DNA from: Pyrobaculum sp.
GTDB taxonomy: Archaea > Thermoproteota > Thermoprotei > Thermoproteales > Thermoproteaceae
Direction of reading: 5' to 3'
Assembly (NCBI GenBank): GCA_020833205.1
Contig: JAJHQT010000004.1
Location: 1-22,385, forward strand
DNA length: 22,385 nucleotides
Shown here: positions 1-7,078 of the stretch, one piece after another
Position numbering within the stretch: position 1 is the stretch's first letter
How the letters are laid out: every line of letters starts with the position of its first letter
Made by a program: the position numbers and the translations under genes
The notes under the pieces: model-generated
The model's database searches: none
Told to the model about the DNA's origin: nothing
Seen by the model: the letters and a program-made list of their open reading frames with translations, nothing else

Positions 1-302
1 TCGTCGCTCTCCCGCAACTCTCCCGTGTACCCCCGCGCCGCGAAGACGTGGACGTAGTGTATAGACTCAACGGCGCCGCCTTCGAAGTTCCAAAACTCGA
101 GGAGACCTCTCCACTCCATCTCCAGAGGCTCTGCCCCCACCTCCTTAGCCATCTCTCTGACGGCTGCTTGTTCCGGCGTCTCGCCCGGCTTAGCCTTGCC
201 CCCCACGCCGTTGAAAAAACCGGCGCCGAGACCCCGCTTCTTTCGTATAAGAAGCACTTTGCCGTCTTTCACTACGTATAATAACGTCTCTATGTATATC
301 AC
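1..302 (-). CDS. MTH1-like Nudix hydrolase (3' end beyond window)
   Basis: The minus-strand frame starts at a GTG (300-302) that overlaps the TGA stop of the aminotransferase as GTGA, so translation is probably coupled. About 100 residues are visible and the C-terminus lies outside the window. The Nudix box reads GGKAKPGETPEQAAVREMAK followed by EVG, fitting Gx5Ex7REUxEExGU except that the first Glu of the EE pair is Lys. The preceding RKKRGLGAGFFNGVGGK and the later HYVHVFAA and RESDE stretches resemble the MTH1 (8-oxo-dGTP diphosphatase) layout, including a SDE-like substrate-side motif. The likely role is hydrolysis of oxidised or other nucleoside triphosphates in the cytoplasm. The exact substrate cannot be read from the sequence; other Nudix activities are possible. 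Confidence 0.85.
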   Translation of the reverse strand, partial: MIYIETLLYVVKDGKVLLIRKKRGLGAGFFNGVGGKAKPGETPEQAAVREMAKEVGAEPLEMEWRGLLEFWNFEGGAVESIHYVHVFAARGYTGELRESD

Positions 303-1480
303 CTAGCTCCCACAGCCTCCCCTATTCGTCTGATTCCTTCCTCGATTCTCTGCGGAGTTTCGGTGACGAAGGATACGCGGACTGCGGCCTTGTAGACGTC
401 GCTGAAGTAGGAGCCGGGCACCACGGCCACGTTGTGTCTCTCGAGGAGCTCTCTTGCGAAGCTCTCGCCGTCTTGGACGTATCTCGCCAAGTCTACAAAT
501 ACGAACATAGAGCCTGAGGGCGTTACGAATCTCGCCTCGGGAATATATCTCCTCAGCGCAGATATGGCCACGTCTCTTTTCTGGCGGTATACCTCGATTA
601 CTTCCTTGATGTATCTCATCCGCGCCTCAGACCTTAGGTAAATCGCCGCAAGTCTCTGCGCAAAAGACGGCGGGCAGTACACCATTTCCTCATTCATTAG
701 CTTTATCTTTGGAATAACCTCCGGCGGCCCGTAGACGTAGCCGAGACGCCACCCCGGAATCGCGGGGTCTTTCGAGAACGTGTTAATCGAGATTGTGCGC
801 TCCGGCGCCAGTTTGTAAAAGTATATATGTTCACCTTCGTATATCAACGTCTTATAGGCCTCATCTGTGATGATCCAGAAGTCGTACTCCGTCGCCAAAT
901 CGACCACGGCCTTTGCAACCTCAGCGCTTAACGTCCTGCCTGTGGGATTATCAGGCGACACCAAAATAATAGCTTTTGTTTTTCTGCTCACCACAGTCTT
1001 CAACGTCTCTGGGTCCGGCTGGAAGCCGTCTTCTAGCCTGGTCACAACGCGCTTTATGACTGCGCCGAAGTACTCAAGAAGCGGGCGGTAGCCGAAGTAC
1101 GTGGGGTCCGTGATCACCACCTCGTCACCCGGCTCGATCAAGGTGGCGAGAGTTGAGAACATAGCCGCCTGGCCGCCTGCCGTTAGCACTATCTGCTCTG
1201 GGGGCACGTCGAGGCCGCCTAGCCTTTTCAAGTCTTCAGAAATGGCTTGTCTAGCCTCAAGGATGCCTTGTGACGGCGTGTAGCCGTAGAGCTCCATAGA
1301 GTCTATCTTTAGGAGCTCGGCTAAGGTCTCTCTTACCTCCCTGGGAGGAGGTATACTTGGCTGGCCTGTGGAGAGCAGTATCACGTCTTTGTTCTCTTTC
1401 TTTAATCTCTCCCTAAGTTCGTCGATTTTTCGCGTCGGCGATTCCCGTAGCGCAGAGATACGCAGTGAAAAACCTCTCAT
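299..1480 (-). CDS. PLP-dependent class I/II aminotransferase (aspartate aminotransferase-like)
   Basis: This 393-residue protein has the normal length for a fold-type I aminotransferase. Visible motifs are STGQPSIPPP near the N-terminus, TAGGQAAM (cofactor phosphate region), SPDNPTGRTL with the conserved Asn, ITDEAYKTL with the Asp that pairs with the PLP pyridine, and INTFSKDPAIPGWRLGY with the Schiff-base Lys. A C-terminal Arg (AAVRVSF) would bind the substrate carboxylate. It should transfer amino groups between an amino acid and 2-oxoglutarate; whether it prefers Asp, aromatic residues or another substrate cannot be decided. The ATG at 1480 is chosen because a TATA-like tract is centred about 25 nt upstream, fitting a leaderless transcript. 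It is the first gene of a unit that continues into the Nudix gene. Confidence 0.9.
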   Translation of the reverse strand: MRGFSLRISALRESPTRKIDELRERLKKENKDVILLSTGQPSIPPPREVRETLAELLKIDSMELYGYTPSQGILEARQAISEDLKRLGGLDVPPEQIVLTAGGQAAMFSTLATLIEPGDEVVITDPTYFGYRPLLEYFGAVIKRVVTRLEDGFQPDPETLKTVVSRKTKAIILVSPDNPTGRTLSAEVAKAVVDLATEYDFWIITDEAYKTLIYEGEHIYFYKLAPERTISINTFSKDPAIPGWRLGYVYGPPEVIPKIKLMNEEMVYCPPSFAQRLAAIYLRSEARMRYIKEVIEVYRQKRDVAISALRRYIPEARFVTPSGSMFVFVDLARYVQDGESFARELLERHNVAVVPGSYFSDVYKAAVRVSFVTETPQRIEEGIRRIGEAVGAR

Positions 1481-1500
1481 TGATGGGGACTGGTGGGGTT

Positions 1501-1513
1501 TGTATATATATGT
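1501..1513 (-). promoter_or_regulatory. TATA-like element for the aminotransferase
   Basis: An alternating TA tract (minus strand ACATATATATACA) is centred about 26 nt upstream of the ATG at 1480, the spacing expected when transcription starts at the start codon. It lies back-to-back with the TATA box of the small plus-strand gene at 1568. Confidence 0.55.
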
Positions 1514-1540
1514 TTACGTGTACGTTTTTTGTAAAGGGGC

Positions 1541-1547
1541 TATAAAT
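1541..1547 (+). promoter_or_regulatory. TATA box for the 47-aa ORF
   Basis: TATAAAT lies 24 nt (centre to A of ATG) upstream of the start at 1568. This spacing suits a leaderless mRNA and is the main argument that the short ORF is transcribed. Confidence 0.5.
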
Positions 1548-1567
1548 CTCCGGCTGTATCTCAAAAC

Positions 1568-1711
1568 ATGGAACAAGTTGTTATATCTGTTTCTGAGGAG
1601 GAACTGGAGCATTTACGTAGAATCTGCAGAAAATATAACCTAGATTCTCTTGATGACTGTATAAACATGGCGCTTACGCAACTTCTATATGTTTACAAAG
1701 GGCTAGAGTAA
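1568..1711 (+). CDS. Small 47-aa protein, possibly ribbon-helix-helix-like
   Basis: ATG at 1568 opens a 47-codon frame ending in TAA at 1709-1711. The product starts MEQVVISVSEEELEHLRRIC and continues through RKYNLDSLDDCINMALTQLL. A short hydrophobic beta-strand followed by two amphipathic helices, with a turn rich in Asn/Asp/Ser, resembles the ribbon-helix-helix (CopG/VapB) pattern, but this is inference from composition only. A TATAAAT box at the right distance and the lack of any other gene in 1481-1702 support it. Its 3' end overlaps the convergent NurA gene by 9 nt. If it is a DNA-binding protein it could be an autoregulator or an antitoxin-like protein; no toxin partner is adjacent. Confidence 0.5.
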   Translation: MEQVVISVSEEELEHLRRICRKYNLDSLDDCINMALTQLLYVYKGLE

Positions 1712-2446
1712 CTCCCTGGGCTGAGGAGGCGTGTGTAATATACTTGAGATTATGGTCCCAATACTTTTCAAGTATTCTTTACTTATTTTTGCTAAGTGAT
1801 GTGCAAGTCTTAGTCTTATGGGATATCTTCTAAATAATGTACATAAACGTCTTACGTCGATGTGTTTTGGAAACTCGACATAGACTACCCAGTCAGATTT
1901 GAAAAACGTGCCATAAAAACCGCCTAGATCTACTGGAGTAAGGTAGGAGCCTGGCGTCGCTACCGACAATAACCAACTTGCCAGCTCCCTTTCGCCTACC
2001 GCCTTTGCAAACTTCATGAAAACCTCTCTTTTATCCTTCTCTGGGATTCTTGGCCCATATCTGACCAGCCGTGGGTCTTTAGACACACCGACGACCTTCG
2101 CCGTGTTTACATACGGCGTCAACGGCCCGTCGACTAGCACCACGTCGGCGTTTAAAGATTCGGCGAACCAAAGTTCGTTTCTCCGCGCCTCTTGATGTAG
2201 GTCTTCTACTTTTTGTATTATGAACTTACGCCGCACGTCCCTCCCCACAGCCACTATTGACTGAATCAACACGTCGACGGCGCCTATACGCCTCCTGACG
2301 TAGCCTGAATCTACGGCGTAGTAATCCAGATCATCTCTCCCGTCGCAGGGAGTAACCAAGTCTCTTAACTGTTGCGGTATCTCAGCTACGGCTTGGACGT
2401 AGTCTAGTTCTGCAAATTTTAAGATCTCCGACAGTAACTGACGCAT
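1703..2446 (-). CDS. nurA: NurA-domain 5'-3' nuclease
   Basis: This 247-residue protein carries the NurA nuclease signature: Asp46 in YAVDSG, acidic residues in the EDLHQEARRNE helix (residues 81-91), Asp106 in VVLVDGPL, and a C-terminal AHHLA motif (His216/217). In the family these acidic residues bind Mn2+ or Mg2+ and degrade DNA ends 5' to 3', usually with the HerA translocase in resection next to Mre11-Rad50. At 247 residues it is short for NurA. The ATG directly follows the TAG of the upstream gene (TAGATG), so it is the last gene of a three-gene operon with a large P-loop ATPase and an unknown protein, and no HerA, Mre11 or Rad50 gene is in the window. It may work with this ATPase instead of HerA. 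The family assignment rests on motifs read by eye. Confidence 0.75.
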   Translation of the reverse strand: MRQLLSEILKFAELDYVQAVAEIPQQLRDLVTPCDGRDDLDYYAVDSGYVRRRIGAVDVLIQSIVAVGRDVRRKFIIQKVEDLHQEARRNELWFAESLNADVVLVDGPLTPYVNTAKVVGVSKDPRLVRYGPRIPEKDKREVFMKFAKAVGERELASWLLSVATPGSYLTPVDLGGFYGTFFKSDWVVYVEFPKHIDVRRLCTLFRRYPIRLRLAHHLAKISKEYLKSIGTIISSILHTPPQPRELL

Positions 2447-2962
2447 CTAATATACTTCCTCTACTAGTCTTTCGAATATTTTCTTTAATGCCTCGCGGTC
2501 GACATCTCCTATTAAATCCATAAGATGGAGGGGTAGCGAGTCCGACTCTCCGGCGACGTACTGGCTTATTGCGGCAAGAGTCGGGGACCTTCGGTATTTC
2601 CGCCGTTCCGTAATTACTATCTCCTTTAATTTTCTAAATAGGCCGTCTGTGTCGACTCCTCTTCTGTTGAGTATTTCGGACAGCTCTTTCTCAAGAATGC
2701 CCGTCTCCTCGTAGAGAGTCAGAGGTCTCCCTCTTATGTATATCTTGCCTCCTACAATTGCCGCAACTGTCCGTTTTGTGTATTTCCCAATGCCTATAGG
2801 GACGCCGCCGGGTACAGCCCCCGTGGCTATGACAGACCTAAGCTCTTTTCCGCTTAATATAATCGCGTCGAAGAATTGGGGGGCGCCTCTGGCATCTATA
2901 ATTACGTCAAATCCTTCTCTTTCCTCTTCGCCGTTTCTAAGCACGAGGATCTTAAGCGACAT
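2447..2962 (-). CDS. Uncharacterised 171-aa protein between ATPase and NurA
   Basis: I do not recognise this protein. The ATG at 2962 (MSLKILVLRNGEE) is preferred over an upstream frame extension to 3001 because it overlaps the ATPase stop by only 11 nt. Residues 1-85 are strand-rich with many glycines, including ATGAVPGGVPIGIGKYTKRT and a following hydrophobic hairpin (AAIVGGKIYIRG). Residues 95-171 are mostly charged helix ending in REALKKIFERLVEEVY. There is no signal peptide or membrane segment, so it is cytoplasmic. Its position, overlapping the ATPase upstream and abutting NurA downstream, suggests an adaptor or third subunit of one complex. That role is inferred from context only. Confidence 0.8.
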   Translation of the reverse strand: MSLKILVLRNGEEEREGFDVIIDARGAPQFFDAIILSGKELRSVIATGAVPGGVPIGIGKYTKRTVAAIVGGKIYIRGRPLTLYEETGILEKELSEILNRRGVDTDGLFRKLKEIVITERRKYRRSPTLAAISQYVAGESDSLPLHLMDLIGDVDREALKKIFERLVEEVY

Positions 2963-5813
2963 ATCTCTTCTCCACCGCGCCAGCTTTGTACAGCTTCTCA
3001 AGTTCTTCTTCGACTCTGGATCTGTCTAGCCCTGTTTCTTTCGCCAACTCGTCTACGTCAAGGACTGCGCCCCTTCCGCGACGGGCCACCGTCTCTAGCA
3101 ATTTTCTATCTACGTTTAGCCTCGACGCGACTTCGGAGAGCGCTTTGTCTAAGTCTCCAGCTACTCCGAATTTCGTCTCCAGCCACTCGGCCATCACCTT
3201 CTTTATTCTCTCTTGTTCTAGGTGCTTCTCATATCTCTTGGCGATCTCGGCGGCGTGGAGTTTTAAATTTGTCAAGTAGTCCTCCAGCCAAGGCTCTGGG
3301 AGCTCTAGCAGCGTTGCTAGATCGCTCTCTACGTCAAGCCTCATGTTAAGGGCCTTCGCCATGTGTTTAATCTCGGCCCAAATCTTCAACGCCTCGTCAG
3401 CCTTTTGGGCTATCGCCTCTTCTCTCCTTACGTCGCGTTCATCTAGTTTTTCAAGTTGTATAAACTTAGACCTCTGTGGGTATCTTTCTAACACAGTCGA
3501 TATCCTCTTCAGAAGTTTTGCCTTCTCCTCAGCCTCTTTCTCCAACTCTTTTCGTACATCTTCAGATATCTCCTTGATCTCAAACAACCGTAGCAACGCC
3601 TTTCTCAATGCCTTGGCGTATGTCTTTTGGTCTCTAAATGAGGCGTCTAACGAGGCGGTTTCTATCTTTTTTGAGAGCTTTATCAAGCCGAAGGGCGTCT
3701 GCTTCTCCACAGAGACCTCGCTGAGGGCCTCTATCTGTTTAAGAACTTCGGCTAGGTACCGCTTGGCCAAGTCTTCTCGGTATTTGTACAGTCTGTCGCC
3801 CAGGGGAACCACGACGCCTCTAAGCTTCATCAACTCCACCACATCGTCTTCTCTTATCTCCCGCCAGAGGTTAGTGGGGAACAACACGTTGATTAAAGAC
3901 TTAAGCTCCTTTTCATGTATAGCCTCTTCAAAGGCGTTGAGTAAGATCTCCTCAATCTGGCGGTAGGCGCCTAGCCCCTCCACTTCCGACCCCTCGTCTA
4001 AAGCCTCTGCGGCTCTTATCAATGCCGTCTGTTTCTTATCCCTGCCCCTCCTCAGAGCGAGAGTGTAACGTAGTAAGTTCTCTCTAACTTTCTCTCTTCC
4101 TAAGCGAATTGCGTCTACGAACTCCGGCGGCTTCGTCTCTTTCTTTAATATTTTGTCTACTGCGTGGCGGATCAACTCGTGCTTCAACCTCTCGAATTTG
4201 TCTGCGCCGTATATCTGTAAGGTGATGTATCTTGAGGCTGGTTCTCGGTATAATCTCTTCCAGTAGGCAGACATAAGCGGTGCCAGGGCCGATTGTAGAG
4301 TCTCTGTTAATAAGACTTTGCTGGCTACGAATATGTTTACATAATCAACGACGTAGCCGTTTATGGCTCCTCGCGAGATTAAATCCTCGACGTCTTTCAC
4401 CGCTCTTTTCAACTCCTCCTCTCTATCGACGTGAACAAAGACGTAGGCCTCCCGCACCCCCATGTTGTTTTGCCAAATTACATAGCCGCAGCAGAAGCGT
4501 AGACGTATGCCGTCTACGCCAATTACGTGTTCTACCTCCTCTAGAAGGGCCATGGGGTTTTCGAGCCTCTGGCTTATCTCCCTCGCCACGGCCGCCACAG
4601 CCTGGACCTCGTCCCACCCCACCAGCTTGGCCACGTCGTCTGACACCAAATACCTCTTGCCCACTAGGTACTGGTCTAGTTGTAAATCCTCCTCTGTGGC
4701 CATGTAGATGTAAAGCCTTCCCTGCTCTAGCAATGTGAAGTAGAGGTATGGCTCATATGAGAGGTTTTTTGCGTCTTTTAAATCTAGGTCTTTCCCCCTG
4801 ACGACTGCGTATTCTCTGAGGACGCTAAGCGCCTCTTTGTCTTCGTAGGGGACTTTGTAGAGGTACACCTCCTTAGAGTAGGGAGTCTTGTCGACGTACG
4901 GCATCCCTGCAAACGCCCGTTCAAGAACCTCGTCGTCTAGATCTGGGTTTACGCCTTCTTCTCTGAGGAGGTGTGCGAGGCGTTTCCCTTCTTTCTTTAG
5001 CTGGAAAAGCCTCGCGACGAGCTTCATCAAGAGGCGGGGCGCGACTTCGCCTTTTCTCTTGGCGAGGTGGTAAAGCGCGGCGAGTTCATGCAACGTAAAG
5101 GGGCTTAGAGGGTCTATGTCGCCGGATTCTATTTTCGCTATCCTTTCGTGAGAGGAGTAGGCAAGGAGTCTCTGTCTTACGGTTTCTACAAACTGCCAGA
5201 AGGGGAACCGCACGTCTAGGACGATCTCCCGGTAGACTCTGCCGCTGGTTATGTCAAAGACGTCTGGCACCACGTTCTTTAGTATGGTGTAGTACAGGTG
5301 CGGGGTCAATGCTACAATTATCGCTATCTTGTTGAACCTCTCCGCTTCGCCTAATATGTGTCTATAGGAGCGAGGCTCCAGCAGGGCTCTTATGTATGTC
5401 GCAACTCTTTGTATAAGTTTTACAAATCTCTCGTCGCTGAGCGCCCCTAGTCTATGTGCGGCCGCAATACGCGAAATCTCGTCGGCCTCGTCTATCAAAA
5501 CAAGCATCGGCTTATCCCGCTTCTTGGAGGCTATCTCAATGGTGAAGTCGCCTTCTAGAGAGAGGGCGGCTCTGACCACGTCGAAGCCTTCCTCCGCTGC
5601 GTAGACTTCGACCTCGTCGAGCAGTTCGCTTTTCCCCCAGCCGTAGGGCGCCACCACAACGGCCAACACGTTGTTGTTGCCCTCCTTGGCCACCCTTAGG
5701 ACCTCTGCAATTTCCTGTAGCTCTCGCTCAAAGCCCACTGACCTGTGCCGCCTAACTAGATGGGTGACGCCGCTGGGGCTGAAGGGTAAGTCGACAAAGG
5801 CGTACACATACAT
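2952..5813 (-). CDS. Large P-loop (AAA+/STAND-like) ATPase with C-terminal winged helix, NurA-linked
   Basis: From the ATG at 5813 the protein has 953 residues. The Walker A motif APYGWGKS is at residues 55-62 and Walker B MLVLIDEAD at about 103-111; a sensor-like Thr follows in VALTPH near residue 170. The N-terminal segment before the P-loop (GFERELQEIAEVL) resembles Cdc6/STAND-type ATPases. After the ATPase core there are about 500 residues with no recognised domain, then a long charged helical, perhaps coiled-coil, region (roughly 670-860). The last 40 residues (DVDELAKETGLDRSRVEEEL and on) look like a winged helix. A TTG at 5846 would add 11 residues. It heads an operon with the 171-aa protein and NurA, so it probably acts on DNA ends. 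BrxC/DUF499-type ATPases are an alternative family; no close assignment is possible by eye. Confidence 0.85.
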   Translation of the reverse strand: MYVYAFVDLPFSPSGVTHLVRRHRSVGFERELQEIAEVLRVAKEGNNNVLAVVVAPYGWGKSELLDEVEVYAAEEGFDVVRAALSLEGDFTIEIASKKRDKPMLVLIDEADEISRIAAAHRLGALSDERFVKLIQRVATYIRALLEPRSYRHILGEAERFNKIAIIVALTPHLYYTILKNVVPDVFDITSGRVYREIVLDVRFPFWQFVETVRQRLLAYSSHERIAKIESGDIDPLSPFTLHELAALYHLAKRKGEVAPRLLMKLVARLFQLKKEGKRLAHLLREEGVNPDLDDEVLERAFAGMPYVDKTPYSKEVYLYKVPYEDKEALSVLREYAVVRGKDLDLKDAKNLSYEPYLYFTLLEQGRLYIYMATEEDLQLDQYLVGKRYLVSDDVAKLVGWDEVQAVAAVAREISQRLENPMALLEEVEHVIGVDGIRLRFCCGYVIWQNNMGVREAYVFVHVDREEELKRAVKDVEDLISRGAINGYVVDYVNIFVASKVLLTETLQSALAPLMSAYWKRLYREPASRYITLQIYGADKFERLKHELIRHAVDKILKKETKPPEFVDAIRLGREKVRENLLRYTLALRRGRDKKQTALIRAAEALDEGSEVEGLGAYRQIEEILLNAFEEAIHEKELKSLINVLFPTNLWREIREDDVVELMKLRGVVVPLGDRLYKYREDLAKRYLAEVLKQIEALSEVSVEKQTPFGLIKLSKKIETASLDASFRDQKTYAKALRKALLRLFEIKEISEDVRKELEKEAEEKAKLLKRISTVLERYPQRSKFIQLEKLDERDVRREEAIAQKADEALKIWAEIKHMAKALNMRLDVESDLATLLELPEPWLEDYLTNLKLHAAEIAKRYEKHLEQERIKKVMAEWLETKFGVAGDLDKALSEVASRLNVDRKLLETVARRGRGAVLDVDELAKETGLDRSRVEEELEKLYKAGAVEKRYVA

Positions 5814-5826
5814 CTCTGCGGCGCTG

Positions 5827-5836
5827 TATATATTTT
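5827..5836 (-). promoter_or_regulatory. Candidate TATA box of the ATPase-NurA operon
   Basis: The minus strand reads AAAATATATA here, centred about 18 nt from the ATG at 5813, slightly closer than for the other genes. A weaker T-rich element near 5847-5853 could serve other starts, so the operon start site is uncertain. Confidence 0.4.
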
Positions 5837-5870
5837 CTGTAGTCAAAATAAAAGCCTGGGCGACAACGCT

Positions 5871-5878
5871 TTTAATAA
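5871..5878 (+). promoter_or_regulatory. TATA box of the acetyltransferase gene
   Basis: TTTAATAA is centred about 24 nt upstream of the GTG at 5898, giving a leaderless transcript. It is divergent from the ATPase operon promoter about 40 nt away. Confidence 0.5.
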
Positions 5879-5897
5879 CGGCATCGTGCCGTAGTTC

Positions 5898-6365
5898 GTG
5901 CTTAGAAGATGTCAGGCGTTAGATGTGGAGGAGATTTACGAAGTTGAGACGAAGTCTTTTAAGCCTGATGATGTCTACAGCATAGAGTTGTTGAAGTTCC
6001 TCTGCGCGTATTGTAATGATCATTCTTATGTCTATGTAGCTGATGGCAAAATTATAGGCTACATCATTACATGTATAGAGGGGGGCGCCGCACATGTTAT
6101 ATCTATCGCCACAGATCCGCAATACAGGAGGCGGGGCGTAGGTAAATCTTTGTTGTGCACAGCACTTAACCTACTAGCCAAGGGAGAGGTCCAAGAGGTC
6201 TTCTTAGAGGTACGGGTGACGAACGAGGCGGCGTTAAGTCTCTATAGAGCCGCTGGGTTTGAACTAGTCGAAATTTTGAGAAACTACTACAGCGACGGCG
6301 AAGACGGATACAGACTAAGACTAAGGGATAGGAAAAGGGCGAAGGAATTTTGCTACAGTAAATAG
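5898..6365 (+). CDS. RimI/Ard1-type N-terminal protein acetyltransferase (GNAT)
   Basis: This 155-residue protein has the GNAT layout. IRR-type strand 1 is seen as LRRCQALDVEEIYEVE, followed by SFKPDDVYS, then the central strands IIGYIITCIEGGAAHVISIA. The acetyl-CoA pyrophosphate loop is QYRRRGVGKSLL (about residues 75-86). The C-terminal NEAALSLYRAAGFELVEILR followed by NYYSDGEDGYRL is typical of RimI and the archaeal Ard1/NatA catalytic subunits, where the Tyr-rich loop shapes the peptide site. It should acetylate the alpha-amino group of nascent or mature proteins. The GTG at 5898 fits the family N-terminus and the TATA spacing. It is divergent from the ATPase-NurA operon. Confidence 0.88.
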   Translation: MLRRCQALDVEEIYEVETKSFKPDDVYSIELLKFLCAYCNDHSYVYVADGKIIGYIITCIEGGAAHVISIATDPQYRRRGVGKSLLCTALNLLAKGEVQEVFLEVRVTNEAALSLYRAAGFELVEILRNYYSDGEDGYRLRLRDRKRAKEFCYSK

Positions 6366-6469
6366 CGGAGCCTAAGGACGAGATAGAGGAGAGGATTTCT
6401 CTGCTTTAGGTAGTACATTTTCGCGTATTCTTCAAGCGCGATTTCCCCGCGGAGATACGCCTTTTCCAC
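6353..6469 (-). CDS. Possible small 38-aa protein
   Basis: A minus-strand frame from GTG (6467-6469) to TAG (6353-6355) encodes 38 residues, including EKAYLRGEIALEEYAKMYYL and NPLLYLVLRLRYLL. The first half looks like a short helical motif (YLRGEIxLEEYA) of the kind seen at the ends of small archaeal proteins; the second half is hydrophobic. An in-frame TAA just upstream rules out a longer protein without a frameshift. It is convergent with the acetyltransferase gene and overlaps its last 13 nt. No good TATA box is visible upstream. It may be a small real gene, a remnant or chance. Confidence 0.3.
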   Translation of the reverse strand: MEKAYLRGEIALEEYAKMYYLKQRNPLLYLVLRLRYLL

Positions 6470-6476
6470 GTCTTAA

Positions 6477-6503
6477 CTCCTGCCTTAAGAGGTACTACAG
6501 GAG
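6477..6503. repeat. Short inverted repeat upstream of the MinD-like gene
   Basis: CTCCTG at 6477-6482 is mirrored by CAGGAG at 6498-6503 with a 15-nt spacer. It lies 23 nt before the GTG at 6526 and could be an operator or a weak hairpin. Six-base arms can occur by chance. Confidence 0.25.
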
Positions 6504-6525
6504 GGTAAAACTCAGGGGTAAAGAT

Positions 6526-7050
6526 GTGGATCTGTGCATAACCAGCGCGGCCAAGGGCGGCACTGGTAAGACCACCTTTGCAGAGATCTTAGCGTACGTC
6601 TGGCGAAAGGCCTTTGGCATATCTGCAGGTGTGGCGAAGCCCTTTAGCAGAGGCGACTTTGAGGCGCGAATTGTGGACTTCCCCGCGTTTCAGCTAACCG
6701 ACAAACTTTATATTAAGAGATTGATCGAGTGCGATGGAGTGGTTTACGTCGTCGACGAGGATCCTGAGACCCTAAACGCCGTAGAGACTCTACACGTAGC
6801 CCTTAGAGATAAGGTTTTTGGAGTTGTACTTAATAAAGTGGTTAAGAAGCCTGGGAAAGAGTTCCTGAGGGCGTATGGCAGATTAGGAAAAGTGTATGTG
6901 GTCCATTTCGACGAACAGATGGCAGTTCACCGAAGCATCGGCGTGCCGCCGTACCGCGTCCGTTCGATTGCTACGCTTGAAATGGCGAAGGCTGCGGTGG
7001 GCTTGAAAAGATTCGTCTCAAGCGGCCCTGCGGGCTTAAGAGGTCTATAA
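6526..7050 (+). CDS. Compact MinD/CooC-like P-loop ATPase
   Basis: The 174-residue protein starts with a beta-strand and a deviant Walker A motif, AAKGGTGKTT (residues 8-17), the hallmark of the MinD/ParA/CooC/Mrp group; the signature Lys is Lys10. RIVDFPAF (48-54) corresponds to the Walker B DxPA element and GVVLNKV to the base-recognition strand. It is much shorter than typical family members (about 230-260). After helix 1 the usual VDxDP strand is missing, so the fold seems reduced to the core. CooC-type metal-centre insertion, partitioning or cargo positioning are all possible. GTG at 6526 is chosen because it leaves a complete strand 1; the ATG two bases earlier is out of frame and closes quickly. 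Confidence 0.75.
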   Translation: MDLCITSAAKGGTGKTTFAEILAYVWRKAFGISAGVAKPFSRGDFEARIVDFPAFQLTDKLYIKRLIECDGVVYVVDEDPETLNAVETLHVALRDKVFGVVLNKVVKKPGKEFLRAYGRLGKVYVVHFDEQMAVHRSIGVPPYRVRSIATLEMAKAAVGLKRFVSSGPAGLRGL

Positions 7051-7052
7051 AA

Positions 7053-7060
7053 TTTATTTT
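7053..7060 (+). promoter_or_regulatory. TATA-like element for the phosphoesterase gene
   Basis: An AT-rich tract (AAAATTTATTTT, TATA-like core TTTATTTT) is centred about 22-26 nt upstream of the GTG at 7079, again fitting a leaderless start. It lies just after the stop of the MinD-like gene. Confidence 0.45.
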
Positions 7061-7078
7061 ACAGATGGTAAGTGTGGT

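Noticed and set aside
2447..3001. Extending the 171-aa gene upstream to 3001.
   Set aside because: It would overlap the ATPase gene by 50 nt; the ATG at 2962 gives a normal 11-nt overlap and a better N-terminus.
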